From NCBI GenBank assembly GCA_032095175.1, contig DAMCZI010000011.1, positions 60,825 through 124,824 of the forward strand: a stretch of 64,000 nucleotides of DNA, in the 5' to 3' direction. Below, one piece after another: positions 17,378 through 25,977 of the stretch (the first letter of the stretch is position 1; each line of letters opens with the position of its first letter). Below the pieces are notes generated by a model that did no database searches, had not been told where the DNA came from, and saw nothing but the letters and a program-made list of their open reading frames with translations. Made by a program: the position numbers and the translations under genes. This DNA comes from DAMCZI01 sp032095175 (GTDB lineage: Bacteria > Bacillota > Clostridia > Clostridiales > Caloramatoraceae).

Positions 17378-17444
17378 CAAGGAAAATGATTTCACATAAA
17401 TATTTAGGGTCAAGCAATGTAGAATCATTTATGCGAAACATATA
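17378..17444 (+). repeat. Repeat family C, copy 1 (upstream of 17495 gene)
   Basis: Contains CAAGCAATGTAGAATCATTT and ATGCGAAACATATA; with the 5' part CACATAAATATTTAGGG it can fold into a stem-loop. A close copy is at 30043 and a shorter relative at 38349 (minus). It lies about 50 bases before the start codon of the next gene, in sense orientation. The rest of 16952-17255 is AT-rich without a gene. Confidence 0.7.
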
Positions 17445-17494
17445 ACAGCTTTCTGAAATGTCATTCTAACTGATTATAATCGGAGGAATGTCTA

Positions 17495-17881
17495 ATGGTT
17501 ATTAAAGATACAAAAGGAATGTATATACTGAGGGTTGATGAAATTAATAAGGTAGTATATGAATATGTAGAGGGGTATTTTGAAAAAGATGATTATTCAC
17601 GATATCACAAAGATTTTAAGGAAAACATACTGCCTATCATGAAAAAACATCCCTGGGTAAAATGTATTGATTTAAAAAAATATGAGGTTTCAGATATAAC
17701 AGAAGAAATATGTAAACATATTGATTGGGCAAACGAAAACGGGCTTGCATTATTAATTGCTATTGTAGATAATTCTATAGTAAAATTGCAGTTAAAAAGA
17801 AAAAACTGCCCAAGTCTCCTGATTGTTAAAAGCCAGGAAGAAGCCGAAAATCATCTCAAATCCATGGGCTTTCTCTCTTAG
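17495..17881 (+). CDS. Unknown protein, SpoIIAA/STAS-like fold suspected
   Basis: The 128-residue soluble protein begins MVIKDTKGMYILRVDEINKV and alternates predicted strands and helices in a way that recalls the SpoIIAA-like fold (VVYEYVEGYF..., then KCIDLKKYEVSDI and LALLIAIVDNS). No catalytic motif is seen, so the function is not assigned. CGGAGG lies 9 bases before ATG 17495. A terminator follows directly. It is a single-gene unit with a family C repeat in its upstream region. Confidence 0.55.
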   Translation: MVIKDTKGMYILRVDEINKVVYEYVEGYFEKDDYSRYHKDFKENILPIMKKHPWVKCIDLKKYEVSDITEEICKHIDWANENGLALLIAIVDNSIVKLQLKRKNCPSLLIVKSQEEAENHLKSMGFLS

Positions 17882-17902
17882 AAATATACGGATTATAGAT
17901 TC

Positions 17903-17930
17903 AAAGGGTGCATAATAAGCACCCTTTTTA
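17903..17930 (+). terminator. Rho-independent terminator
   Basis: AAAGGGTGC pairs with GCACCCTTT, followed by a TTAATTT tract, 22 bases after the stop codon at 17881. Confidence 0.85.
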
Positions 17931-17951
17931 ATTTATAAATATTCATATTTA

Positions 17952-18752
17952 TTAACTTCCTGTTGAGTGGTAATGCCTAACTCCTATCTTCCATATCCAA
18001 AGGGTTATAGTATAAAACAAAACTCCTGAAGCAGGCGAAATCCATTGTATCCATGATGGGAAGCCCAGCGGATCTGCCTTGCCCAGTATTCCAAGGGATG
18101 GGAAGTAGTTTATGCAGGCAAGTGGGACAAGGAATATGAAGAAGTTCCTAAACCACTTACTGTAGATAGAAAGAGGATATTGTGCTGTTTCCACTCCTCC
18201 ATAGGTAAAGGAATTTAAAAGCTCAAGGCTTTGTACAGACCAGAAGGAAAGGGTTGCCTGAAGCACCATAAGCCCTGAAAAAAGAAATACTCCTCCTATT
18301 ATTGCTCCAACTAAAAGCAATATCTTTGGCATTGTCCAATGGAGATTTAATTTTGATGTTGCCCATAAGAGAACCACAAGTCCCTGGGTAAGTCTTCCTA
18401 CTCTCATTATCTGAAAATCATGGCCCAAAACTTGAAGAACGGTACTCCTTGGTCTTAAAAGAGCTCTATCAAAATCACCGCTTCTTATCTGCCTTGCCAA
18501 GGTATCAAATCCCCTCGCCCAACATTCAGCTACTGCAAAGGATACATGGACTATTCCATATAAAAGCCCAGCCTCATAAAGATTCCATCCATTTAATTGC
18601 CCGAATCTTTCAAAAAGCACCCATAATCCTAAAAAATCTATAAAGGTTATACAGAAATGCCCCAAAGTCATCATTATAAATGAAGCTCTGTATTGAAGCT
18701 GACTCTGTATACAAACACTAATATATCTAAAATAAAGCTTTATGCTATTCAT
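17952..18752 (-). CDS. ABC-2 type permease (COG3694-like)
   Basis: The 266-residue inner-membrane protein has six hydrophobic segments. IRSGDFDRALLRPRSTVLQV is a cytoplasmic segment conserved in this permease class, and the final part NYFPSLGILGKADPLGFPSW is also typical. With the next gene upstream it forms the membrane part of a three-gene exporter. The gap to that gene is three bases. Substrates of this class are mostly unknown; antibiotic and lipid export have been suggested for relatives. Confidence 0.82.
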   Translation of the reverse strand: MNSIKLYFRYISVCIQSQLQYRASFIMMTLGHFCITFIDFLGLWVLFERFGQLNGWNLYEAGLLYGIVHVSFAVAECWARGFDTLARQIRSGDFDRALLRPRSTVLQVLGHDFQIMRVGRLTQGLVVLLWATSKLNLHWTMPKILLLVGAIIGGVFLFSGLMVLQATLSFWSVQSLELLNSFTYGGVETAQYPLSIYSKWFRNFFIFLVPLACINYFPSLGILGKADPLGFPSWIQWISPASGVLFYTITLWIWKIGVRHYHSTGS

Positions 18753-18755
18753 AAA

Positions 18756-19559
18756 TCAACCTCCTTGAACCACAATACTCTTCATTTTCCTTGAAAGAAG
18801 CCATCTTCCAAAGGCTACAAGAATCAAGGTCCAGAGTATTTGATTTAACAAATAAGGAAGTATCATTGTATATGGTATATGTCCAGTATAGAATCTTACC
18901 GGTATATCCACGAGTCCGCTAAATGGAAGTATGGCCAATACCTTCCTCAACCAATCAGGAAAAAGTGGAAGTGGCACTATCATTCCAGAAAGAATGGTAA
19001 CTACAGCTGGAAGAAGCCTTGCTAAACCTTCTCCAGAAATTGTCCAAAGGGTTGATATATTCATTATATTGGTTATTGAACAGGAAAGCATTATAGCCCC
19101 AAGGGTTGCAGCAGCCCAAGCCAGCCCTGCTCCAAGGGATGGCGGAAGACCCATTGCATACTTCTTGGGTAAACACAAAATTGTAATTGCAAATATCGGC
19201 ACAGCCCTTAAAAGCACTGGTGCTGTCCTAAGTGCAACGGCTCTGCTGAACCATTGATTGTAAATGTTCATTGGTCTACATAATTCATATGCAACATTTC
19301 CCGAACGTATCATGTCCTGTATTTCAGAATCTCCATTCCATGGAAGAGTTCCAAGCATCGCCTGTCCTATCCATACATATGTTATTGTTTGGGCATAGGA
19401 TATTGGCTGTCCAGATGATGCAGCACTGTAGAAAGCATAGAAAACCATTACTCTGACAAATCCGAAAAAAAGCTGAGTAAACACTCCTGCAGCTGCAGCA
19501 ACTCTATACTGCAGTAAAAGCATGAATCGAATTTTTATAATAGAAAGATACGCCTTCAT
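18756..19559 (-). CDS. ABC-2 type permease (COG4587-like)
   Basis: The 267-residue membrane protein shares the motif MIRSGNVAYELCRPMNIYNQ with the preceding permease class and has six hydrophobic segments. Its ATG overlaps the ATPase stop by four bases, so the three genes are one transcript and are probably translated in a coupled way. It forms a heterodimer with the permease downstream. The substrate is unknown. Confidence 0.82.
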   Translation of the reverse strand: MKAYLSIIKIRFMLLLQYRVAAAAGVFTQLFFGFVRVMVFYAFYSAASSGQPISYAQTITYVWIGQAMLGTLPWNGDSEIQDMIRSGNVAYELCRPMNIYNQWFSRAVALRTAPVLLRAVPIFAITILCLPKKYAMGLPPSLGAGLAWAAATLGAIMLSCSITNIMNISTLWTISGEGLARLLPAVVTILSGMIVPLPLFPDWLRKVLAILPFSGLVDIPVRFYTGHIPYTMILPYLLNQILWTLILVAFGRWLLSRKMKSIVVQGG

Positions 19560-20539
19560 ATGTTAAGCTCTCCATAAAGCTTTGCAATTATCTCCTCTAT
19601 TGGAGGATTTTCAATGAAGATATCATCTACCCTATATATTTTTGAAAGCTTTGAAATTAAATCTGCAGGTGAAATTTTTTCAGGATTGAAATCAAAATAT
19701 CCACGGTTTCCTTCAAGTTTTACAAGCTTTGCTCCATCAAAGGAAATATGATCAGGCGTTTCTACAAAATCCACAGTAAGCCTTCTCTCTCTTGAAACTC
19801 TTTTTCTTAAATCATCAAGAGTTCCATCAGAAAGTATACTTCCCTTACCTATAACAACAACTCTACTGCATAGTGCCTCAATGTCATCCATGTCATGGGT
19901 TGTAAGTATTACAGTTACGCCCTTTTTTTGATTAAGTTTTTTAATGAACTTTCTTACTGCTAGCTTCGAAATTGCATCCAGTCCTATGGTTGGCTCATCA
20001 AGAAATAGTATAGAGGGCGAATGAAGTAGTGATGCTGCAAGCTCTGAGCGCATTCTTTGGCCAAGGCTCAGCTGTCGTACAGGAGAATTTATGAATTCCT
20101 TTAGGTCTAAGAGTTCAACTAATTCCTCAAGCTTTTGGCTGTAGCTTTTTTGAGGAACCTTATAGATATCCCTTAGAAGCTCAAAGGAATCAATGACCGG
20201 CAGATCCCACCACAGCTGGGTTCTCTGGCCAAAGACAACCCCTATGTTTTTAACATGCTCAACCCTCTGTTTCCATGGTACTCTTCCATTAACCTTACAT
20301 GTACCAGAGTCTGGAACAAGTATTCCGCTGAGTATCTTTACCGTTGTGGATTTCCCGGCACCATTTGGTCCTATGTAGCCAACGAGCTCTCCTTCATCAA
20401 TACTGAAGGACACTCCCTCAAGAGCGTTTACAACATTATACTCTCTGTGTACAACACTTTTTAGTGCATTCTTTAGTCCTGAATTTCTTTTGGGAATCTT
20501 AAATGTCTTCCTAAGATTGTCAACAATAATTTGTGGCAT
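19556..20539 (-). CDS. ABC transporter ATPase (COG4586-like)
   Basis: The 327-residue cytoplasmic ATPase has Walker A GPNGAGKST, signature LSLGQRMR, Walker B ILFLDEPTIGLD and switch His in LTTHDMDD. It also has the C-terminal extension of about 90 residues seen in this class. It powers the two permeases encoded just downstream. AAGGAGGGG precedes ATG 20539. A second exporter of similar type lies on the opposite strand at 27331-29888, on the other side of the toxin locus. Confidence 0.9.
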   Translation of the reverse strand: MPQIIVDNLRKTFKIPKRNSGLKNALKSVVHREYNVVNALEGVSFSIDEGELVGYIGPNGAGKSTTVKILSGILVPDSGTCKVNGRVPWKQRVEHVKNIGVVFGQRTQLWWDLPVIDSFELLRDIYKVPQKSYSQKLEELVELLDLKEFINSPVRQLSLGQRMRSELAASLLHSPSILFLDEPTIGLDAISKLAVRKFIKKLNQKKGVTVILTTHDMDDIEALCSRVVVIGKGSILSDGTLDDLRKRVSRERRLTVDFVETPDHISFDGAKLVKLEGNRGYFDFNPEKISPADLISKLSKIYRVDDIFIENPPIEEIIAKLYGELNI

Positions 20540-20848
20540 AATACCCCTCCTTTTAAAAGTGTTGGTATCAGCCTTGAAATGAACAGTTTTGAACGTGCAA
20601 ATGTTATATTACCAAATTGAGGGGTATTTGTAAATAGGTTTTTCAAATAATAATATGACTTTTACAACTTTTACAAAAACAATTGGATAAAATATTGCTC
20701 TATCATTTATTATCCCAACTGTATTCTCCAGAATAGTTAAAGCAAACATTATTATTCAATATATATATTCAATCGATTTGGGTATAAAAAGTACCCCAGC
20801 TGTAACCATTTTTAGTGGTGTGCTGAGGTAGAGAAATATTAATAATAT

Positions 20849-21004
20849 TTATATTTCAGTAATATATTTACTTGGAATCGCATCAGCTAACCAAACCTTG
20901 TCATTTCCATGGTAGAATAAAATCCCATTTTCATATGCTTTTCTAGAGCTTACTACAAGCAACACAGAATTATTATCTCGTCTTTTACCAACTTGTATTG
21001 CCAC
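20849..21004 (-). pseudogene. Fragment of a KptA/Tpt1-like RNA 2'-phosphotransferase domain
   Basis: The frame encodes about 51 residues: VAIQVGKRRDNNSVLLVVSS, then a segment ending VWLADAIPSKYITEI. This follows the C-terminal part of KptA-type RNA 2'-phosphotransferases (AxxVGKR..., FYLSxNGVWLTxxVPxKYI). The N-terminal three quarters are missing, and an in-frame TAA lies a few codons upstream. It may be a leftover toxin tip of the neighbouring polymorphic toxin locus, or a decayed kptA. The surrounding 20540-20848 and 21023-21350 hold nothing else recognisable. Confidence 0.55.
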
Positions 21005-21357
21005 TATAATTTTCCATGATTTTTATACATCTTTAATTCCTTCTCAAATTTTTGTAGTTTTTCCTAGTCCCTATTCCCTTTTTCCAAGTTCCTAGTTATT
21101 CTACTCAACTATCTTATTTATATGTTTTATTATACCAATTATTTTTGTTTTTTAGTGCTTTTATGTCTTTTTATACTACATATTTTATGTTCCCAATTTC
21201 ATTAACTTTTAAGTGGAATTATTGAACCTAGGTTTTCCTAGCTTATCAGGTTACACATCCCCCTTATGCTTGTTTTACTGGGCACTAAAGCTGTTAGTAT
21301 TTATTAACTAAGAAATCTTTTATCAAATACTTGCATATATTAACTACTATAAAAATT

Positions 21358-21393
21358 AATGAGCCAGCTTACTTAATTTTCATCTGGTTCATT
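21358..21393 (-). terminator. Hairpin downstream of the orphan immunity gene
   Basis: AATGAGCCAG and CTGGTTCATT pair across a 16-base loop. The sequence around it is similar to the hairpin region at 22597-22690. Confidence 0.5.
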
Positions 21394-21501
21394 TCACCTT
21401 TTAACTGCATTATTTAGATTATACAGCTAATACTTATGTACTTTTGTTGATTTTATTCTTGATTATAACCAATCATTTTTATGCGATTAGTTTATCCCTT
21501 A

Positions 21502-22113
21502 TTATGCATTATACTTTTTTAATATATCAATATCATTATCATCTAAAACCGCCTTTAACTCATCTTTATCTAAAACCGCCATATACCCACTTGGTAATGC
21601 TAGCATTTTAATTATTGATGGTCTAATCTTTAATAATTGATATGCATAATACGCTTCTAACTCATCAGTAGCAATCGATTCATCAACTGGCCCAATATAC
21701 CATCCTGAGTCACCTTTCTCATGCTCCTTACTTCTTTCTAGGTAAATGTCATCTACTGCTAACACTCCCTTAGCACATACTATCTTGTCTTGGAATGAAA
21801 TCATTTCTCCACCTAACTTTAATTTATTTAAAAGAATACCTTGTTCTAATTGTACCCACAAGGATATGGTTAGGTCATCAGTACTCTCACTAAATGGATT
21901 TTTGTTGTAATCAGGTGCAACTACATTGAATCCCTCGCTATCTTCTACTATTGTAAAGATGCTCCATCCTACTTGAACTTTAAATTTATCCTTTAGTTTG
22001 CTTAGTTCAATATTACCTATTATCTCAAGTAGGGCTTCTGCTTGCTCCCTTAAGTATTCTTCAGAATCCACCTTAAACAGCCTACCACCAATATTTTTTT
22101 TAATACTTATCAT
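21502..22113 (-). CDS. Immunity protein for the orphan HNH toxin, Imm33/DUF2185-like
   Basis: The 203-residue acidic soluble protein contains GDSGWYIGPVDE, the DSGW hallmark of DUF2185 (Imm33) immunity domains, near residue 135. The segment IISLW-like DLTISLWVQLEQG and the late LLKIRPSIIKMLALPSGYM fit the same fold. Its ATG overlaps the toxin-tip stop by four bases, the tight arrangement expected of a toxin/immunity pair. It would bind and neutralise the HNH nuclease encoded directly upstream. The exact Imm family is inferred from motif and position. Confidence 0.6.
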   Translation of the reverse strand: MISIKKNIGGRLFKVDSEEYLREQAEALLEIIGNIELSKLKDKFKVQVGWSIFTIVEDSEGFNVVAPDYNKNPFSESTDDLTISLWVQLEQGILLNKLKLGGEMISFQDKIVCAKGVLAVDDIYLERSKEHEKGDSGWYIGPVDESIATDELEAYYAYQLLKIRPSIIKMLALPSGYMAVLDKDELKAVLDDNDIDILKKYNA

Positions 22114-22541
22114 TTCTTTAACCTCTCTTCAATCGCTTTTTGCAATGCAGTTCTAGCTGAACTTTCTAGTTCCAACATATTGCTTCTTACATCACTTGGA
22201 ACTTCTCCTAATTTTGAATGACCTACCCAGTCAGACCAACTCTTTGCACCTTTTGATGCATTGGTTGACTTACCTAGTCCTATGAAGTTATCTTTTAAAT
22301 TTAGTATTTCTATTTGTTGGCTTTCTGATAATTGAGAAAACCCAGGCATATTAACAATTTCTTTCATGGGAACAATATGGTCTGCTTCAAGAACATTAGT
22401 CTCATATCCATAAACAGGGTCTACCTTTGGTCCTTCTGGATTTACCATCTTCCTAATTTCATTACTCAGTGTCTTCTTTCTAAGACTGCTATACTCTGAT
22501 TTTGTTATAGATTCAGCCGCCCCCTTGGGGCAGAGTCTGTC
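22110..22541 (-). pseudogene. Orphan HNH/endonuclease VII-type toxin tip without a start domain
   Basis: The frame is open from 22541, just after two in-frame TAA codons (22542-22547), to TGA at 22110-22112. It contains RKKTLSNEIRKMVNPEGP, EADHIVPMKEIVNMPGF and LNLKDNFIGLGKSTNASKG. The DHIVP...N...SKG pattern is that of HNH nuclease toxin tips. The first ATG (22448) falls inside the domain and lacks a good ribosome binding site, so it is not a normal gene start. This looks like a displaced C-terminal cassette from a polymorphic toxin, kept with its immunity gene. Reading could resume only if it recombines with a full-length toxin gene. Confidence 0.6.
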
Positions 22542-22596
22542 TTATTATTTTTTATTGGTAGAGTCTACTGTTTTCAACATCTACTACTATTTTATC

Positions 22597-22690
22597 ACTA
22601 TAAAAAGCAATGAACTAGCTTACTTATTTTTCAGCTAGTTCATTCAGTCCCTTTCTCACTTTATTATTCAAATAATGTAGCTAGTTATTT
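22597..22690 (-). terminator. Terminator hairpin and duplicated spacer sequence
   Basis: AATGAACTAGCT pairs perfectly with AGCTAGTTCATT (within 22609-22645), followed on the minus strand by TGCTTTTTATAG. The flanking sequence resembles 21344-21440, so the two immunity modules end in homologous spacers. The rest of 22691-22875 shows no gene. Confidence 0.6.
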
Positions 22691-22875
22691 TCTCTCGTAT
22701 ATTGAATTTATAGCACTCATACTTCTTATCTGATTATGAATTCACTTCGGTGTTATTTATGCAGTGACTTATTATTTAAAATAATTTATAAATCTAAATT
22801 GTTTTATATGATAGTGCAACATCTGCTACTTGCTAAACTTGTTTTGCTTACGAATCTTGTAAAATATAATAGTAA

Positions 22876-23220
22876 TTAATCATTCTTTAAAATTTCATCT
22901 ATTGTAGTTTCTCTATCTGCTGTTAAATCATAAAACCCTATATGAACACCTTCTTCATATAACCAGCACAAATCTGTTCCATATGGTGCATCAAATATTT
23001 CTAAGACTACAGGAGCTACCTTGCTAATAGATTCTGCACTCAAAATCACAAAATTACTGCTATTATTAACATATTCATCATCATCATTCATAGAATATAG
23101 ATTCCAACCATTCAATTGTTGTATAGAACTTTTTTCCCGAAAAGAGTATCTAATGGGCACTCCTGATATAATATTTTTAGATACTACGAATCCACCATAC
23201 TCACTATTATTTATTTTCAT
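22876..23220 (-). CDS. Imm33 (DUF2185) immunity protein
   Basis: The 114-residue protein has the DUF2185 pattern: GGFVVSKNIISGVPIRYSFR, then NGWNLYSMNDDDEYVNNSSN with GW and the acidic stretch, and a late hydrophobic helix before TDLCWLY. Such proteins are immunity factors in polymorphic toxin loci. The start is ATG 23220, with AAAGGAG 7 bases upstream. It overlaps the end of the ankyrin gene by 14 bases, so it is translated with it. It probably protects against the GH-E toxin or a lost toxin; two immunity genes follow one toxin here. Confidence 0.72.
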   Translation of the reverse strand: MKINNSEYGGFVVSKNIISGVPIRYSFREKSSIQQLNGWNLYSMNDDDEYVNNSSNFVILSAESISKVAPVVLEIFDAPYGTDLCWLYEEGVHIGFYDLTADRETTIDEILKND

Positions 23221-23749
23221 TTTCAAACTCCTTTACTATTTCTATAACACCATTTCGCCAAGGATATTCCTTAGCATAATCTATACAAGATTTTTCAAAA
23301 ATATCTTTATGATTGTAGTTTGAACCTTGCTCAAGTAAATACTGATATGTAGGTCTAATATCTTGAGTAGGTAGCTTTGTTATAGTTATAGCATACTTTA
23401 GTGGAATTGCATTATACTTATCAGTTCCATTAATGTCAATACCATCTTCAACCAATATCTTTGTAACCTCCAACATATATTCACTAGTTGGTCTCAATAC
23501 ATTAAAATAAAATATGTGTAGTGGATTTCTATTTTCTTTTTTATTTGTGAATTTGACATCAATACCCTCTGAAAGCAAAAACTTGATTATTTTAATTTTT
23601 TCATTTGGATTTTTATCATTAACAACTGCAAGACTTAATAAATTCAATCCCAAGCTCTCACTTACCTCATTAATGTTTCCAGTATAAAAACCCATGAACT
23701 CTTCATACGTTCCATCTCTTGCGGCATCAAAAACATTTGTAATTTTCAA
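23207..23749 (-). CDS. Ankyrin-repeat immunity protein
   Basis: The 180-residue protein contains three to four ankyrin-like repeats (NLLSLAVVNDKNPNEKIKII with LLSEGIDV; RNPLHIFYF with ILVEDGIDING; IPLKYAIT with YLLEQGSNYNH). Ankyrin proteins placed directly after nuclease toxins are a known immunity type (Imm-Ank). It lies 37 bases downstream of the GH-E toxin gene and overlaps the Imm33 gene. It is cytoplasmic and has no signal peptide. It is the most likely partner of the GH-E toxin. Confidence 0.75.
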   Translation of the reverse strand: MKITNVFDAARDGTYEEFMGFYTGNINEVSESLGLNLLSLAVVNDKNPNEKIKIIKFLLSEGIDVKFTNKKENRNPLHIFYFNVLRPTSEYMLEVTKILVEDGIDINGTDKYNAIPLKYAITITKLPTQDIRPTYQYLLEQGSNYNHKDIFEKSCIDYAKEYPWRNGVIEIVKEFENENK

Positions 23750-23786
23750 AATATCTTCTCCTTTTGATTCATTTATAACAAATTAC

Positions 23787-25586
23787 CTATTCATATATGT
23801 GTTTCCTGTTTGCTGATGGTGTTTCTAACCTATAATTATCTGGATTGAATTGAAATTCCTTTAGCTCATCAAGTGTTATTTCTCCATTTTTATACTTCTC
23901 AAACATGTCCTTATAACCATATCCTGACTTATGTCCAAAGTCTACTACATCTTTTCTAGGTTGCCCTGGCCTCCAATCAATTATATCACCCTCATTAGGG
24001 TCACGTAATATTCCATCTGGGTCAACATTATTGTTATAAACATCTTTTTCAAATTGAAGTTTCTTTTCTCCAGATAAAGTAGGTCTTCCATTTGGCTTTC
24101 CATTTTTTATATATGGTCCATTTTCTAATGGGTTAGGTTTAGCCTCCCCCTTAATAGTAATGCTTTCTGTTGAAGCACTTCCTACTGCACCATTTTGTGC
24201 TGAAATACTTTTATTGTATTCAACATTCTCTGCAAGTTTTCCATGACTGTACATCGTTATTGTGTTTTTGACTCCGAATCTCTCTACTCCTTCCATGATT
24301 AACGAAAGTTCAGCTGCGCCAAAACACACTGCTCCTATTTTAAATCCTGTATCAATAACATCAATCATGTCTCGGGGACCTTTAGGTTTATTTATTAAAA
24401 GTTCTTTAGCATCCGATGTTACACATGAAATAATATCCCCTTTTGTATCTTCAGTTTTTTCCCAGCCATTTAGAGGCATGTGTAAATAATATGTAGGCTC
24501 TTCCCCTGTTATTTCTCTAAATGTATTATTAATAAGTTTTTCATCATTTTTTGCAGTTAGGTATCCTTTTACTCCTTCTGGATCATCACGAAATATTACC
24601 GCTAATTCCTTTGATGTTAATTTAAGTTTTTCATTTTTTAAGGAATTATTCAATGCTCTAGACTCTTTTGATTCATCAAGTTTTTGTATATCAGCCATAC
24701 TTCTAACACCATAACCTGATTTGGATAAAGAATAAGCTGCATCATTAACGTTTATTCCGACAAAATTCCATACCTTTTTTCCATCGTCTATATCCTGAAC
24801 ATCACCTTTTATACCTGCATATATCGCTGCTCTTTTATCCTTAACGAGACTACTCTGCCAATTCTTACTATATATTAACACATTTCCATTTTTATTTGGA
24901 GCCTGTCCTTTAATTATTCCTCCAACTGCTGCATTTAAAATCCCCTCACCCACTTGTTCACCAACACCATTAATTACAACATTCAACGAAGTACCAGAAG
25001 GCTCTTTGTATACTTTTTTGTGTGACTCATAAATACTACTGCCATTACTTTTATCTACAGCAACTCTTTTTCCATAAGATATAACTGGTTCTGGTTTCGA
25101 GCTTGATACTGGTTTGGATTCTGGAATTGACTGTACATCTTTCTCTATAGCAACTCTGTGTCCATGGGATACTACTGGTTCTGATTTTGGGGGTGGTGTT
25201 GGCTTGGGTGCTGTCTTTGGCTGTACATCTTTTTCCACAGCTACTCTATGACCATAGGATACTACCTTTTCTGGTTTTGGGGGTGGTGTTGGCTTGGGTG
25301 CTGCCTTCGGCTGTACATCTTTTTCCACAGCTACTCTATGACCATAGGATACTACCTTTTCTGGTTTTGGGGGTGGTGTTGGCTTGGGTGCTGCCTTCGG
25401 CTGTACATCTTTTTCCACAACTACTCTATGACCATAGGATACTACCTTTTCTGGTTTCTTAGATGGTGCTGGTTTAGGACTTGGTTTTTTCGGAGTTGGT
25501 TTAGACGTCGATTTTGAAGTTGGCTTTGGTGGTGGAACTGCTCTCCTGACACCTGTGCCAATATCACTTCTTGCATTCACTCGCAT
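23787..25586 (-). CDS. Polymorphic toxin with GH-E nuclease tip and 30-residue N-terminal repeats
   Basis: The 599-residue protein has a basic proline-rich N-terminus, then five 30-residue repeats starting at residues 50, 80, 110, 140 and 170 (core SYGHRVAVEKDVQPKA, then PKPTPPPKPE). A middle region of about 340 residues follows, with a hydrophobic stretch GFKIGAVCFGAAELSLIM. The C-terminus is a GH-E nuclease toxin domain (HNH/Endo VII superfamily): NGRPTLSGEKKLQFEKDV, IIDWRPGQPRKDVVDFGHKS with G551-H552, and NRKHIYE at the end with H596 and E599. No signal peptide, LXG, WXG100, PAAR or RHS repeat is seen, so the delivery route is unknown. GGAGG precedes ATG 25586. Confidence 0.78.
   Translation of the reverse strand: MRVNARSDIGTGVRRAVPPPKPTSKSTSKPTPKKPSPKPAPSKKPEKVVSYGHRVVVEKDVQPKAAPKPTPPPKPEKVVSYGHRVAVEKDVQPKAAPKPTPPPKPEKVVSYGHRVAVEKDVQPKTAPKPTPPPKSEPVVSHGHRVAIEKDVQSIPESKPVSSSKPEPVISYGKRVAVDKSNGSSIYESHKKVYKEPSGTSLNVVINGVGEQVGEGILNAAVGGIIKGQAPNKNGNVLIYSKNWQSSLVKDKRAAIYAGIKGDVQDIDDGKKVWNFVGINVNDAAYSLSKSGYGVRSMADIQKLDESKESRALNNSLKNEKLKLTSKELAVIFRDDPEGVKGYLTAKNDEKLINNTFREITGEEPTYYLHMPLNGWEKTEDTKGDIISCVTSDAKELLINKPKGPRDMIDVIDTGFKIGAVCFGAAELSLIMEGVERFGVKNTITMYSHGKLAENVEYNKSISAQNGAVGSASTESITIKGEAKPNPLENGPYIKNGKPNGRPTLSGEKKLQFEKDVYNNNVDPDGILRDPNEGDIIDWRPGQPRKDVVDFGHKSGYGYKDMFEKYKNGEITLDELKEFQFNPDNYRLETPSANRKHIYE
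25050..25439 (-). repeat. 90-bp tandem repeats coding for the toxin's 30-residue units
   Basis: GGCTTGGGTG recurs at 25201, 25291 and 25381 with 90-base spacing. The two central units are nearly identical and the outer ones are more diverged. The reading frame is kept throughout, so copy number can change without breaking the protein. Confidence 0.85.
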
Positions 25587-25977
25587 TTAATTACCTCCTA
25601 TTCAAATATAACAGATAATATTTACTGATTTTACATAAATATTATAGTTTGTATTTTTTTGCATTATATTTATCGGAATATACTACACTTTTATTTATAG
25701 ATAATATTTCGACTTGTTCTGTCATATTGTGTTATATTTCTTAGTTTTTGTTAACTAAATTTAACAATATTTCACCAAATATTCACTGAGGAGATATGTA
25801 CAGAAATCATAAAAGTTATTATTCATGCAGAATTATTTATGATGTGGTATGGTTTATAAATAGGGTTTTATAAATACTTTAACTCTCACATAAAGACTTG
25901 CTAACAAAAAGTGTTACAATTATAATAAAGTCTATATCATTCCAATTATAAACAAAAGATTTATAGAGGTGATTAAT
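25587..25977. other. Divergent intergenic region
   Basis: Very AT-rich region between the toxin gene (minus) and the ArsR gene (plus). It should hold both promoters. No repeat, RNA or further gene was seen. Confidence 0.5.

Noticed and set aside
25050..25439. 90-bp tandem repeats as a possible CRISPR array or satellite
   Set aside because: The units are contiguous without spacers, keep the reading frame of the toxin gene, and encode 30-residue protein repeats.
25187..25517. Open frames on the plus strand across the repeat region
   Set aside because: They are shadows of the toxin's repeat codons, have no ribosome binding site and encode only repetitive hydrophobic strings.
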